From Pseudomonadota bacterium (GTDB lineage: Bacteria; Pseudomonadota; Alphaproteobacteria; Rhizobiales; Methylopilaceae): a stretch of 13,048 nt of DNA. This document shows, one piece after another, positions 6,686-13,048 of this stretch. Made by a program: the position numbers and the translations under genes. The notes under the pieces are model-generated. The model was not told where the DNA came from. It did not search any database and saw nothing but the letters and a program-made list of their open reading frames with translations. The stretch is from the NCBI GenBank assembly GCA_023430145.1, contig JAEZCD010000205.1, forward strand, positions 1-13,048, given 5' to 3'. Within the stretch, counting starts at the first letter, position 1, and each line of letters starts with the position of its first letter.

Positions 6686-8272
6686 TCACTTGCGCCGGAG
6701 CTCGAACGTCTGGCCGTTAGGCACGGCGAGGTCGCCGAGCAGGAGCCGGTCGAGCGTGCCCTTGGCGCCCATCTGGAACTGCGCGAAGCCGAGCGGGCGG
6801 CCGAGCGCCTCTGCGACGGTCGCGAACGGCCCCTCGGCGAGGAGATGCACGCGGAACACCTCGCCGTCCCAGGGCTCGAGCCGCAGCCGGGCGCCCGTGG
6901 CGAGCCTCAGCACGAGCGTGTCGCCCGCGAGCGCCAGCCGGGCGTCGCCGAACACCGGGCTCGAAAAGTCGCCGGCGAGCGGCGCCAGCGGCGGGAAGGG
7001 CCGCGGCGCGGCCGGCCTCTCCTGCGCCTCCTCGCGCTCGGCGAGCAGGCGCTTCACGCTCGCCAGCGTCGTCGCGGCGTGATCGGTGAGGGGATTGTCG
7101 AGCACGCGGTCCAGCAGCCACATGCCGATGGCGTCCGGCAGGCCGACATTGGCCTCGTTGGAGAGCACGACCACCCCGACGCCCCGGTCCGGCAGGAGGC
7201 CGACGAAGGCGCCGAAGCCGTTGGCGCCGCCATTGTGCCAGACGATCGCGCCGTTCGGCGTCTGCGTCGTCAGCCAGCCCATCGCATAGGTGGTCTTCGG
7301 GCCTTCGGCCACCTTCGGTGTCCGAACCGCGGCGATGCCATTCGCCGAGACGATGGACCTGCCCTCGAACGTGCCGTCGCCGAGCTGCAGGCGCAGCCAC
7401 TTCGCCATGTCCTCGACGTTCGAGTTGATGGCGCCGGCGCCGGCCCAGAGATAGGGGCTCCAGGTCTCGAACGGGATCTCGACGCTGCCGTGCAGCGAAT
7501 AGCGGTGCGGCCGAGCGTGGTTCGGCGCCGCCTCGATCGCCGCGCGCGTGTAGGACGTCGCCGCCATGCCGAGCGGGTCGAGCAGCTCACGCTGCAGGAG
7601 CGAGACCCAGTCCGCCGCGCCTTCGGCCTTCGCGAGGATGTCGCCGGCGAGGATGTGCGTGACGTTGGTGTAGGTGAAGGCCGAGCGAAAGCTCTCCGGC
7701 GCCTGCACATGGCGTAGCGAGCGCACCATCGCCGCCGCGTCGTAGCCGAGATAGCCGAGCGTGTCGTTGACGTTGGCCGGCAGGCCGGAGCGCTGTGCGA
7801 GGATGTCGTAGAGGCGGAATTCCGACGTCACCCACGGGTCGGCGAGCTGGAAGCTCGGCGCGAGATCGACGATGCGGTCGTCCCACTTCAGGCTGCCGCG
7901 GTCGACCGCGATCGCCATCGTCGCCGACAGGAAGGCTTTCGTGGTCGAGGCGATCTGGAAGATCGTGCCGGGATCCACGGGGCGGCGGTCGCTCTTGCCG
8001 CGGACGCCAAACCCTTTCGCATGGACGAGGCGGTCGCCGGCGACGATGCCGATGGCGAGGCCCGGCACGTCGAAAGCCTTCATGCCGCCCTCGATGTAGG
8101 GGCCGAGGGCCGGCAGCGTCGCCTGGAGACGGGCCAGGGTGGCCGCGTCCGGCTCGGCGGCGAAGGCCGCGGTGCCCGAGCAGATCGCAGCGGCGACCGC
8201 CGCTGCCAGCGCCGGTGGAGGCCGGAACCCACGCGGCGGGGGCGTGTGACGTTCGCCAGGTCTGGATCGCAT
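6686..8272 (-). CDS. Exported class C beta-lactamase-fold serine hydrolase
   Basis: The 528-residue protein belongs to the beta-lactamase/transpeptidase-like family that includes esterases, D-aminopeptidases, low-molecular-weight penicillin-binding proteins and class C beta-lactamases. The active-site motifs are intact: SxxK at S109-T-T-K112, the second-motif tyrosine in Y201-T-N203, and the third motif H346-N-G-G349. A signal peptide is likely, with a basic N-terminus, a hydrophobic stretch at about 21-36 and a probable cut near AAFAA/E. Residues from about 430 form an extra beta-rich C-terminal domain often attached to such hydrolases. I chose ATG at 8272 over 8332 because it has GGAGG 9 nt upstream and removes an unlikely N-terminal extension. 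It is divergent from the poly-glycine peptide gene. The substrate is unknown; true beta-lactamase activity should not be assumed. Confidence 0.9.
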   Translation of the reverse strand: MRSRPGERHTPPPRGFRPPPALAAAVAAAICSGTAAFAAEPDAATLARLQATLPALGPYIEGGMKAFDVPGLAIGIVAGDRLVHAKGFGVRGKSDRRPVDPGTIFQIASTTKAFLSATMAIAVDRGSLKWDDRIVDLAPSFQLADPWVTSEFRLYDILAQRSGLPANVNDTLGYLGYDAAAMVRSLRHVQAPESFRSAFTYTNVTHILAGDILAKAEGAADWVSLLQRELLDPLGMAATSYTRAAIEAAPNHARPHRYSLHGSVEIPFETWSPYLWAGAGAINSNVEDMAKWLRLQLGDGTFEGRSIVSANGIAAVRTPKVAEGPKTTYAMGWLTTQTPNGAIVWHNGGANGFGAFVGLLPDRGVGVVVLSNEANVGLPDAIGMWLLDRVLDNPLTDHAATTLASVKRLLAEREEAQERPAAPRPFPPLAPLAGDFSSPVFGDARLALAGDTLVLRLATGARLRLEPWDGEVFRVHLLAEGPFATVAEALGRPLGFAQFQMGAKGTLDRLLLGDLAVPNGQTFELRRK

Positions 8273-8281
8273 GCGTGGCAA

Positions 8282-8303
8282 CCTCCGGCCGTAGAGGCCG
8301 GAG
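8282..8303 (-). promoter_or_regulatory. Hairpin containing the hydrolase Shine-Dalgarno
   Basis: On the minus strand the leader contains CTCCGGCC, a TCTAC loop and GGCCGGAG (8303-8283), a perfect 8-bp stem. The next base completes GGAGG (8286-8282), the Shine-Dalgarno, which lies 9 nt before the ATG at 8272. Four of its five bases are in the 3' arm. If the stem forms in mRNA it would mask the ribosome site, suggesting translational control. The regulatory effect is inference. Confidence 0.5.
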
Positions 8304-8394
8304 TGTGTATTCTCCCCGGCGGGAACGACCAACAGCGTTTGGGCGTCCAGCGGGCGGGTCGAACGGATCGTGATCGCACGCGCACGGGCAACGT

Positions 8395-8402
8395 GCTACA
8401 AC
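8395..8402 (+). promoter_or_regulatory. Probable -10 element for the poly-glycine peptide gene
   Basis: GCTACAAC matches the alphaproteobacterial housekeeping -10 consensus GCTANAWC at every position. The transcription start would fall near 8408, giving a leader of about 40 nt that begins with the hairpin at 8408-8426. No good TTGAC-like -35 lies at the expected distance, so the promoter may be weak or activator-dependent. Confidence 0.45.
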
Positions 8403-8407
8403 CACAT

Positions 8408-8426
8408 GGCGAGCCGGGGGCTCGCC
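8408..8426 (+). promoter_or_regulatory. Leader hairpin of the poly-glycine peptide gene
   Basis: ggcgagcc (8408-8415) and ggctcgcc (8419-8426) form a perfect 8-bp inverted repeat with a GGG loop. It ends about 8 nt before the agaggga ribosome site (8435-8441). With the predicted transcription start it would lie at the extreme 5' end of the mRNA, where stems often protect against decay. Role inferred. Confidence 0.45.
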
Positions 8427-8447
8427 CAGCGCCAAGAGGGAGACACC

Positions 8448-8612
8448 ATGGAAAGCGAAGCTCTCGAAGCCGTCGAGCCGGCATTGGACGTCCACGAAGA
8501 GCCCCAGGAGAGCAGCGACGCACTCGACCTGCTGCTCACGACCAACGGGCTGTCCGTCGCGGTGGGCGGCGGCAAGGGCGGCGGGGGCGGCGGGGGTGGC
8601 GGCGGCGGCTGA
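8448..8612 (+). CDS. 54-residue acidic peptide with poly-glycine tail (precursor-like)
   Basis: I do not recognise a named family. The peptide starts MESEALEAVEPALDVHEEPQ. Ten of its first 27 residues are Glu or Asp, followed by LDLLLTTNGLSVAV and a tail of three Gly, one Lys (residue 43) and eleven Gly to the C-terminus. The start is well supported by agaggga (8435-8441) at good spacing, a GCTANAWC-like -10 and a leader hairpin. The glycine codons are mixed (GGC, GGG, GGT), which argues against a simple repeat artefact and for selection on the protein. An acidic amphipathic front with an LDLLL motif and a low-complexity end resembles RiPP leader-core precursors; microcin B17 also has a poly-Gly run, but with Cys and Ser absent here. 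There is no signal peptide. The hydrolase is divergent and the cyclotransferase follows; no typical modifying enzyme is in the window. Confidence 0.7.
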   Translation: MESEALEAVEPALDVHEEPQESSDALDLLLTTNGLSVAVGGGKGGGGGGGGGGG

Positions 8613-8737
8613 ACCGCCCCGATTCTACGCGCTCCACCGGTCCGTGATCGCGTTCTAGCCGACGAGTCGGCCGCTGGCGTTGTCGCCGCATGGGACGCCG
8701 TCGAAGGTAGCCCTTGCGCACGGCCACGCTGCCGGTA

Positions 8738-8772
8738 ATCGTCATCGTGCCAGGTGCGGGCACGATGACGAT
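8738..8772 (+). promoter_or_regulatory. 14-bp perfect inverted repeat before the cyclotransferase
   Basis: atcgtcatcgtgcc (8738-8751) is repeated in reverse complement at 8759-8772 with a 7-nt centre. This is the longest perfect inverted repeat I noticed in the window. It has no T-run after it, so terminator function is unlikely. It ends 22 nt before the preferred start at 8795, and its right arm contains the alternative ATG at 8765. An operator or a translation-controlling stem are both possible. Confidence 0.55.
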
Positions 8773-8794
8773 GCGTTCGAGAACGGCGCGGTCC

Positions 8795-9505
8795 ATGGCG
8801 CTGACCGCGGAGCTTGTTGCGCTGTGCGAGCGGCCGGAGGCCGATCCGGGGCGCGATCCCCGCTTCACGCCGATGACGGCCGCCGATCATGACGCGCTAG
8901 CCGATCGCCTGTTCGCCGAGCTCGACGGGCCCGATCTCTGGCTGTTCGCCTACGGCTCGCTGATCTGGCGGCCGGCCTTCAGCTTCGCCGAGGAGCGGCG
9001 CGGCACGCTGCACGGCTGGCACCGCTCGTTCTGCCTCGAGATCCGGCGCTGGCGCGGCACGCCCGAGCAGCCCGGCCTGATGATGGCGCTCGAGCGCGGC
9101 GGCCGCTGCGAGGGCCTCGTCTACCGCCTCGACGACAGCGGCCATCGCGACCAGATCCGCCGCCTCGTCGAGCGCGAGATCGGTTTTGCCGAGGACATCG
9201 GCATGGTGCGCTGGGCGACCGTCCGCACCGCGCTCGGGCCGGTGCGGGCGCTGGTCTTCTGGGCCGGGCCGAGCGGGCCGCGCATCGCCTCGAAGCTGCC
9301 GCTCGAGGAGGTGGCGCGGGTCCTGGCGCGCGCCTGCGGGCATGGCGGCTCGGGCGCCCACTACCTCCACCAGACGGTGCTGCGGCTCGACGAGTTCGCC
9401 ATCCGCGACCGCAACCTCTGGCGCCTGCAGGAGCTGGTCGCCGCCGAGATCGCCGCGGTGCGTCTGCCACGCATCGATTGCGGCGCTCCCGGTTCCGGGC
9501 TTTGA
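8795..9505 (+). CDS. ChaC-like gamma-glutamylcyclotransferase
   Basis: The predicted product is a cytoplasmic enzyme of glutathione breakdown. ChaC-type enzymes cut the gamma-glutamyl bond to give 5-oxoproline and Cys-Gly. From the chosen start the protein has 236 residues. The substrate-loop motif FAYGSLIWRP lies at 51-60, and the candidate catalytic glutamate is E129 in VEREIG (the family REM-like position). The following GTLHGWHRSFC (70-80), GLVYRL (107-112) and SGAHYLHQTVLRL are also typical. ATG at 8795 gives the usual MALTAELVALCER opening; in-frame ATGs at 8765 and 8771 lie inside or next to the 14-bp inverted repeat and would add 10 or 8 residues, and neither has a strong ribosome site. 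It is followed after 58 nt by the ABM-domain gene. The family is clear, the exact substrate specificity less so. Confidence 0.88.
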   Translation: MALTAELVALCERPEADPGRDPRFTPMTAADHDALADRLFAELDGPDLWLFAYGSLIWRPAFSFAEERRGTLHGWHRSFCLEIRRWRGTPEQPGLMMALERGGRCEGLVYRLDDSGHRDQIRRLVEREIGFAEDIGMVRWATVRTALGPVRALVFWAGPSGPRIASKLPLEEVARVLARACGHGGSGAHYLHQTVLRLDEFAIRDRNLWRLQELVAAEIAAVRLPRIDCGAPGSGL

Positions 9506-9563
9506 TCCGGCGCCCGCGGAGCCCCGCCGGCGATTCCCCCCACCGTCGTGCACGGAGCAGCGC

Positions 9564-9884
9564 ATGCCCACGCCGCTGAACATCATCGCCATCATCACCG
9601 CCGCGCCCGGCGCGGAGAGCAAGCTGCGCGCGGCGCAGGAGATCCTCGTCGCCGACACGCTGCGCGAGGAAGGCTGCATCCGCTACGAGCTCAACCAGTC
9701 GCTCGACGACGGCCGCGTCGTCGTCTTCATCGAGACCTGGGCGAGCGAGGAGCTGTGGCAGGCGCACATGCAGGGCGCGGCGATCGCGAAGTTCCGGGAA
9801 AGCGGCGGCGGCGACCTCGTCGTCGACCGGAAGATCCTCCGGCTGACGCCGGTGGCCGGCGGCTCCCCCGACGAGGCCGGCTGA
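9564..9884 (+). CDS. ABM-domain protein (putative quinol monooxygenase)
   Basis: This 106-residue cytoplasmic protein has the compact ferredoxin-like fold of the antibiotic-biosynthesis-monooxygenase (ABM) domain. Recognisable pieces are the opening strand LNIIAIITAAPGAE, the motif EEGCIRYELNQSLDD (about 35-49), and VFIETWASEELWQAHMQG (54-71) with the typical Trp and His. Such proteins include YgiN-type quinol monooxygenases and small proteins of unknown activity, so the reaction is not certain. ATG at 9564 is supported by ggag at 9554-9557. The gene follows the cyclotransferase by 58 nt on the same strand and may share its transcript. A perfect 7-bp hairpin is centred exactly on its stop codon (9875-9891). 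It converges with the potassium-channel gene. Confidence 0.88.
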   Translation: MPTPLNIIAIITAAPGAESKLRAAQEILVADTLREEGCIRYELNQSLDDGRVVVFIETWASEELWQAHMQGAAIAKFRESGGGDLVVDRKILRLTPVAGGSPDEAG

Positions 9885-9891
9885 GCCGGCC
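9875..9891 (+). terminator. Hairpin centred on the ABM gene stop codon
   Basis: ggccggc (9875-9881), the TGA stop as loop, then gccggcc (9885-9891). It is a perfect 7-bp GC stem in the gap between convergent genes, but no T-run follows on either strand. It could slow decay or assist factor-dependent termination in either direction. Weak call. Confidence 0.3.
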
Positions 9892-9915
9892 GCCGGGCCC
9901 GAGCCGGTCGGCCGC

Positions 9916-10728
9916 CTACTCCTCGTCGTTGGGGATGTTCAACAGCTCGCCGCACGCCTTGCAGTGCACCGCGTCCGGGTCGTGCCGCGACAGGCCGCAG
10001 GCCGGGCACATGAACATGACCTTGTAGGGCCGGAAGATCGGCTGCGCGAGGCGCACGAAGAGGGTGATGCCGGTGACCATGATGACGATCGAGATCAGCT
10101 TGCCCCATGCACCCGGCAGGGTGATGTCGCCGAAGCCGGTCGTCGTCAGCGTCGCGACTGTGAAGTACAGCGCGTCGACGTAGCCGGCGATGCCCGGATG
10201 CGAGAAGGCGAAGCTCGTATAGACGAAGCCGGTGGCGACGAAGACGAAGGTCAGGAGCGTGGCGATCGCCTTGATGATCTCCTCCGCCCGCGGCGTCGCG
10301 AAGCGATGGCCGATGGTCCGCCAGAACAGGTCGCTGTGCACGAGCGTCCACAGCCGCAGCACGCGCAGGAAGCCGAAGTTCAGCAGCCAATAGGGGAACA
10401 GGAGGGTGGCGAGAATGAAGAGGTCGATCCAGGTGGTCGGCTTGCGGGCCCAATCGCGGAAATCGTTCCAGGCGATCGCGCGCGCGGCGATGTCGAGGGC
10501 GACCACGGCGGCGAGGATGTAGTCGAGGAACAGGAAAGGCAGTCCGCTGTCGCGCAGCAGCGGCGCGGCGATGAAGAAGGCGATGACGACGAAGTCGATC
10601 GCCAGCACGCCGATACGGAAGCGCACCGAGCGCTGCGAGCGGCCGTAATAGAGCTCGTGCAGCCGCCCCTGCGTGCGGGCGAACGGCCCCCATTTCTGCC
10701 GCTTCGGCTCCGGGCATTTGTCGAGCAT
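9916..10728 (-). CDS. Voltage-sensor-type potassium channel with C-terminal zinc ribbon
   Basis: The 270-residue inner-membrane protein has six helices: S1 about 39-57, S2 64-84, S3 98-115, a short S4 about 119-131 with only R122 and R125, S5 151-174 and S6 208-229. The pore loop carries the canonical K+ filter TTTGFGD (195-201). The cytoplasmic tail is a zinc-ribbon-like CPAC...CKAC (C241, C244, C256, C259) ending acidic in NDEE. ATG at 10728 is chosen because GAGGAGG lies 11 nt upstream and because LHELYYGRS soon after the start is typical of related proteins; the open frame extends to 10884 but that part looks non-coding. K+ permeation is strongly supported. Voltage dependence is uncertain given the few S4 arginines. 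The gene is divergent from the large secreted protein. Confidence 0.88.
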   Translation of the reverse strand: MLDKCPEPKRQKWGPFARTQGRLHELYYGRSQRSVRFRIGVLAIDFVVIAFFIAAPLLRDSGLPFLFLDYILAAVVALDIAARAIAWNDFRDWARKPTTWIDLFILATLLFPYWLLNFGFLRVLRLWTLVHSDLFWRTIGHRFATPRAEEIIKAIATLLTFVFVATGFVYTSFAFSHPGIAGYVDALYFTVATLTTTGFGDITLPGAWGKLISIVIMVTGITLFVRLAQPIFRPYKVMFMCPACGLSRHDPDAVHCKACGELLNIPNDEE

Positions 10729-10937
10729 CGGCGATGCATCCTCCTCGTCGCGTCCGGGCGAGCGCGCCAGGCGCGACCTGGTTCCGGGGGCGGCGTCGAT
10801 CACAGATGGGCGATGTACTGCCGATACCGCAAGACTACGGGGCGATTTAACCCGGCCTTTACCATCTTGCGCTGCTCTGGACACCGGATTCCTGTCGGCG
10901 GCGAGCGCCGGCGCATGTCATCCGGGAGAAGATCGCC

Positions 10938-12977
10938 ATGCGGTCAGCGGTCGGAAAACACGCAGCGATGCCGGTCCGCCAGGCGGGCGCCCTGCTGCTC
11001 GGGCTTGCGGCGGCGTTCATGCTCAGCGTCGTCACAGCTGGCCATTCCGCGGCCTCCGATCGCTTCGCCGAGGCGCTCGGGGTCGGCCCGGCCGGTGAGG
11101 AAGCGGCGCCGCCGCCGCTCGGCGCCCGGCCCTGGCAGGCGCTCGCCAGCCTCGGCAGCGATGCCGACCTCGGCCTCACCATTTCCCGCCCCGCGATCGA
11201 GCAGGCAGTCGAGGAGGCGCTCGCCGAGGCCGCCGTTGAGGCCGGCCCGCTCGAGGGAGCGGCGCTGACGCTCGCCGGCCATCGCCTGGTGCCCGGCCCG
11301 CAGGCGATGCGGCTCGTGCTGCAGGCGCGGCTCGATGCCTCCTATTTCGCCGCCACGCTGGTCGCCACGGCCGTGCTCGAGCCGGCGGTCGACGGACAGG
11401 GCATCCGCTTCGTCGCCGGTCCCGTCTCGACCCGGCTCGACAGCGCGATGCTGAAGCGCACGACCCTGAACCCGGCCGGCACCGCCGCCAAGGCCGCGCC
11501 GCTGGTCCGCGACGGCGAGGCGCAGCTGTCGGCAATTCTGTCCGAGGCCGCGCGCGGTCTCGCCCTGCCGCTGCGGCTGCCCGGCGGCGAGAAGGCCGCG
11601 GGCGGCAAGCCGGCGATCGCCGCCACGGCCTTCATGCTCGACGATGCCGGCCTGCATGCGATCGGCCGCCTCTCGGCGGCGCAGAAGGCCGCCGACGACG
11701 CCCTGCTCACCGGCTCGCTCGCCTCGGCCGGCCTCACCGCCGAGCAGTACCGCGCCGCCTTCGAGGCGGTGCGCGCCAAGACAGTCGGCCCCGGCGACGC
11801 GGCGGGGGTGGGCGAGCTCGTGGTGCCGCTGAAGGGACTGGGCGCGCTGGTCGGCGACGCCTCCGCGACGAGCTGCGCCACGGCGCCCGTAGAGACGGCC
11901 CCCGTCACCGTCGCCGCCACCACGCGGCTCGCCGAGCCGCCGGCGGCACCGGCGTGCCGAAAGATCGCCGAGAGCTGCGCGGCGCGCGAGTCGTGCGCGC
12001 GAGAGAGCGAGTGCGCCGACCGCGTCGTCGAGCGGACCGTGCAGGAGACGGTCAAAGTGCCGTTCCAGCGCGACATCTGCCGGCAGCGCGAATATGTCTG
12101 CTACGGCTGGGGGCCCTATGGCTGCGCCTATGGCGAGAACGTCTGCGTGGCGCCCGACCGCGTCGTCGACTACCGCGAGAAGGTCGTCGAGCGCGTCGTC
12201 GCCGAGACCGTGCCGGCGGAGTCGAGCGCCTGCCAGGCGCTGCGCGATCTGAAGAGCCGGCAGCCGGGCGCCTGCTCGGCGAGTCTCGCCGCGACCGCCG
12301 AGCCGGCGGAGTGCGGCCTCGTCACCGGCGGCGGCCTCGCCGCCTGCGAGCGGAAAAGCGCGATCATCAACCGCATGCGCTCGAAGCCGCAGGCGCAGCT
12401 CGGCGCCCGGCTCGTCGCCCGCGGCCGCATCGAGGCCTGCATGACGCGCAGCCTCGGCACCGAGCCCGGCCAGGCGAGGTTCTCGACCATCGGCAGCGGC
12501 CGCGCCGAGCTTCTGGCCGAGGTCAGCATCCGCCCCGAGGGCCGCGGCGACGAGGGCGAGCTGACCTGCTCGCTCGCCGCCGGCCCCGCCTTCAAGGCAC
12601 CGCTGAAGGTCAAGTTCGAGAAGACCGGCCGCGGCGCGGTGAACCTCGTCTCGCGGGACGGCAAGCTGATCCTCGTCTCGGCGCCGGCGCGCGAGCAGGT
12701 GAAGATCGCCGTCGACCGCTCGGCGGTGCAGGCGCTGATGGCGGCCGATCTCGGCTATCGCTGCACGATCGGCGGCGGCATCGGCGGGGCGCCCTTGGCG
12801 AGCTGGGACAGCCGCGTCGGCGGCCCGCTGCGCGACATGCTGGCGAAAGCCGGCAGCCTGTCGGCGACGATCGCCGTGCCGGCGATGGAGACCGAGCTGT
12901 CCACGCCCGAGCTGCTCGGCCGGCCCGCCGCAGCGCGCGTCGACGGCGAGCGGGTGGTGTTCTCGGTCACGGAGTAG
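10938..12977 (+). CDS. Large secreted cysteine-rich protein, function unknown
   Basis: I do not recognise the family. The 679-residue protein has a signal peptide (hydrophobic core about 16-33, likely cut after HSAAS near 40) and no later membrane helix, so it is probably periplasmic or exported. Three regions can be seen. Residues about 75-300 are Ala/Leu-rich and predicted alpha/beta, with ISRPAIEQAVEEALAEA. Residues about 313-403 are the Cys-rich core, with eight Cys between 340 and 403 including YVCYGWGPYGCAYGENVC. Residues about 405-679 are a mixed region with further Cys. The mature protein has about 16 cysteines, an even number fitting disulphides. Two similar charged segments, VVERTVQETVKVP and VVERVVAETVPAE, flank the aromatic part. 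ATG at 10938 has gggaga about 8 nt upstream. The gene stands alone, divergent from the potassium channel. Confidence 0.85.
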   Translation: MRSAVGKHAAMPVRQAGALLLGLAAAFMLSVVTAGHSAASDRFAEALGVGPAGEEAAPPPLGARPWQALASLGSDADLGLTISRPAIEQAVEEALAEAAVEAGPLEGAALTLAGHRLVPGPQAMRLVLQARLDASYFAATLVATAVLEPAVDGQGIRFVAGPVSTRLDSAMLKRTTLNPAGTAAKAAPLVRDGEAQLSAILSEAARGLALPLRLPGGEKAAGGKPAIAATAFMLDDAGLHAIGRLSAAQKAADDALLTGSLASAGLTAEQYRAAFEAVRAKTVGPGDAAGVGELVVPLKGLGALVGDASATSCATAPVETAPVTVAATTRLAEPPAAPACRKIAESCAARESCARESECADRVVERTVQETVKVPFQRDICRQREYVCYGWGPYGCAYGENVCVAPDRVVDYREKVVERVVAETVPAESSACQALRDLKSRQPGACSASLAATAEPAECGLVTGGGLAACERKSAIINRMRSKPQAQLGARLVARGRIEACMTRSLGTEPGQARFSTIGSGRAELLAEVSIRPEGRGDEGELTCSLAAGPAFKAPLKVKFEKTGRGAVNLVSRDGKLILVSAPAREQVKIAVDRSAVQALMAADLGYRCTIGGGIGGAPLASWDSRVGGPLRDMLAKAGSLSATIAVPAMETELSTPELLGRPAAARVDGERVVFSVTE

Positions 12978-13016
12978 TCCGCTCGTTACGCGGAGGCGGC
13001 GCCCCTCTCCGCTCGT

Positions 13017-13032
13017 CCCCGCATTAGCGGGG
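13017..13032 (+). terminator. Weak hairpin after the cysteine-rich protein gene
   Basis: ccccgc (13017-13022), atta loop, gcgggg (13027-13032): a perfect 6-bp stem 40 nt after the stop. It is not followed by a T-run. A 9-bp direct repeat, tccgctcgt, occurs at 12978 and 13008, exactly 30 bp apart, between stop and hairpin. A terminator function is possible but unproven. Confidence 0.35.
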
Positions 13033-13048
13033 GCGCGCGGCGGCGGCC

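Noticed and set aside
6686..8272. Annotating the hydrolase as an antibiotic-resistance beta-lactamase
   Set aside because: The motifs fit the broad serine-hydrolase family, the protein is longer than AmpC enzymes and has an extra domain; nothing shows beta-lactam hydrolysis.
8273..8332. Twenty-residue extension of the serine hydrolase to ATG 8332
   Set aside because: It would translate through the Shine-Dalgarno hairpin and push the signal peptide inward; ATG 8272 has GGAGG at 9 nt.
8536..8868. Minus-strand frames across the poly-glycine gene giving poly-proline or Arg-rich products
   Set aside because: Poly-Pro is just the antisense of the glycine codons; the plus-strand ORF has the ribosome site, -10 and leader.
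10729..10884. Upstream extension of the potassium channel to 10884
   Set aside because: Composition is unlike the protein, and GAGGAGG sits before ATG 10728.
1..13048. CRISPR array, tRNA, transposon or prophage
   Set aside because: I found no regularly spaced repeats, cloverleaf, transposase, integrase or terminal inverted repeats when reading the window.

Overview
The window looks like chromosomal DNA of a high-GC alphaproteobacterium, probably Hyphomicrobiales-like. The evidence is very GC-rich DNA with strong third-position G/C bias, tightly packed genes with 4-nt overlaps, GTG starts, a GCTANAWC-type -10 element, and typical Proteobacterial families (Dpp/Opp transporter, LysE, ChaC-like cyclotransferase). 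The genus is inference. I see no tRNA, rRNA, CRISPR array, insertion sequence, integrase or phage gene.

Layout. (1) 44-3778, plus strand: two permeases and two ATPases of a peptide/nickel-type ABC importer, joined by three successive 4-nt overlaps. The substrate-binding protein gene is not in the window and probably lies upstream. (2) 3852-4922, plus: a membrane protein with a pore-loop channel fold but a degenerate selectivity filter. (3) 6116-4924, minus: a LysE/RhtB exporter followed 2 nt later by a putative glycolipid-binding protein, converging on the channel gene with 1 nt between the stops. (4) 6265-6666, plus: a small secreted protein of unknown role. (5) 8272-6686, minus: an exported class C beta-lactamase-fold serine hydrolase. 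(6) 8448-8612, plus and divergent from it: a 54-residue peptide with an acidic front half and a nearly pure glycine tail. (7) 8795-9884, plus: a ChaC-like gamma-glutamylcyclotransferase and an ABM-domain monooxygenase-like protein. (8) 10728-9916, minus: a voltage-sensor-type potassium channel with a C-terminal zinc ribbon. (9) 10938-12977, plus: a large secreted cysteine-rich protein I cannot assign.

Most of the window is ordinary housekeeping and transport. The most unusual stretch is about 8270-8800. There the poly-glycine peptide gene, its divergent serine hydrolase and the downstream cyclotransferase each have a strong inverted repeat in the leader. One of these repeats contains the hydrolase Shine-Dalgarno sequence. 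The peptide resembles a leader-plus-core precursor, but no recognisable modifying enzyme is present, so a peptide-processing system is a hypothesis. Other points are two pore-loop channels of different design and the unassigned cysteine-rich exported protein.
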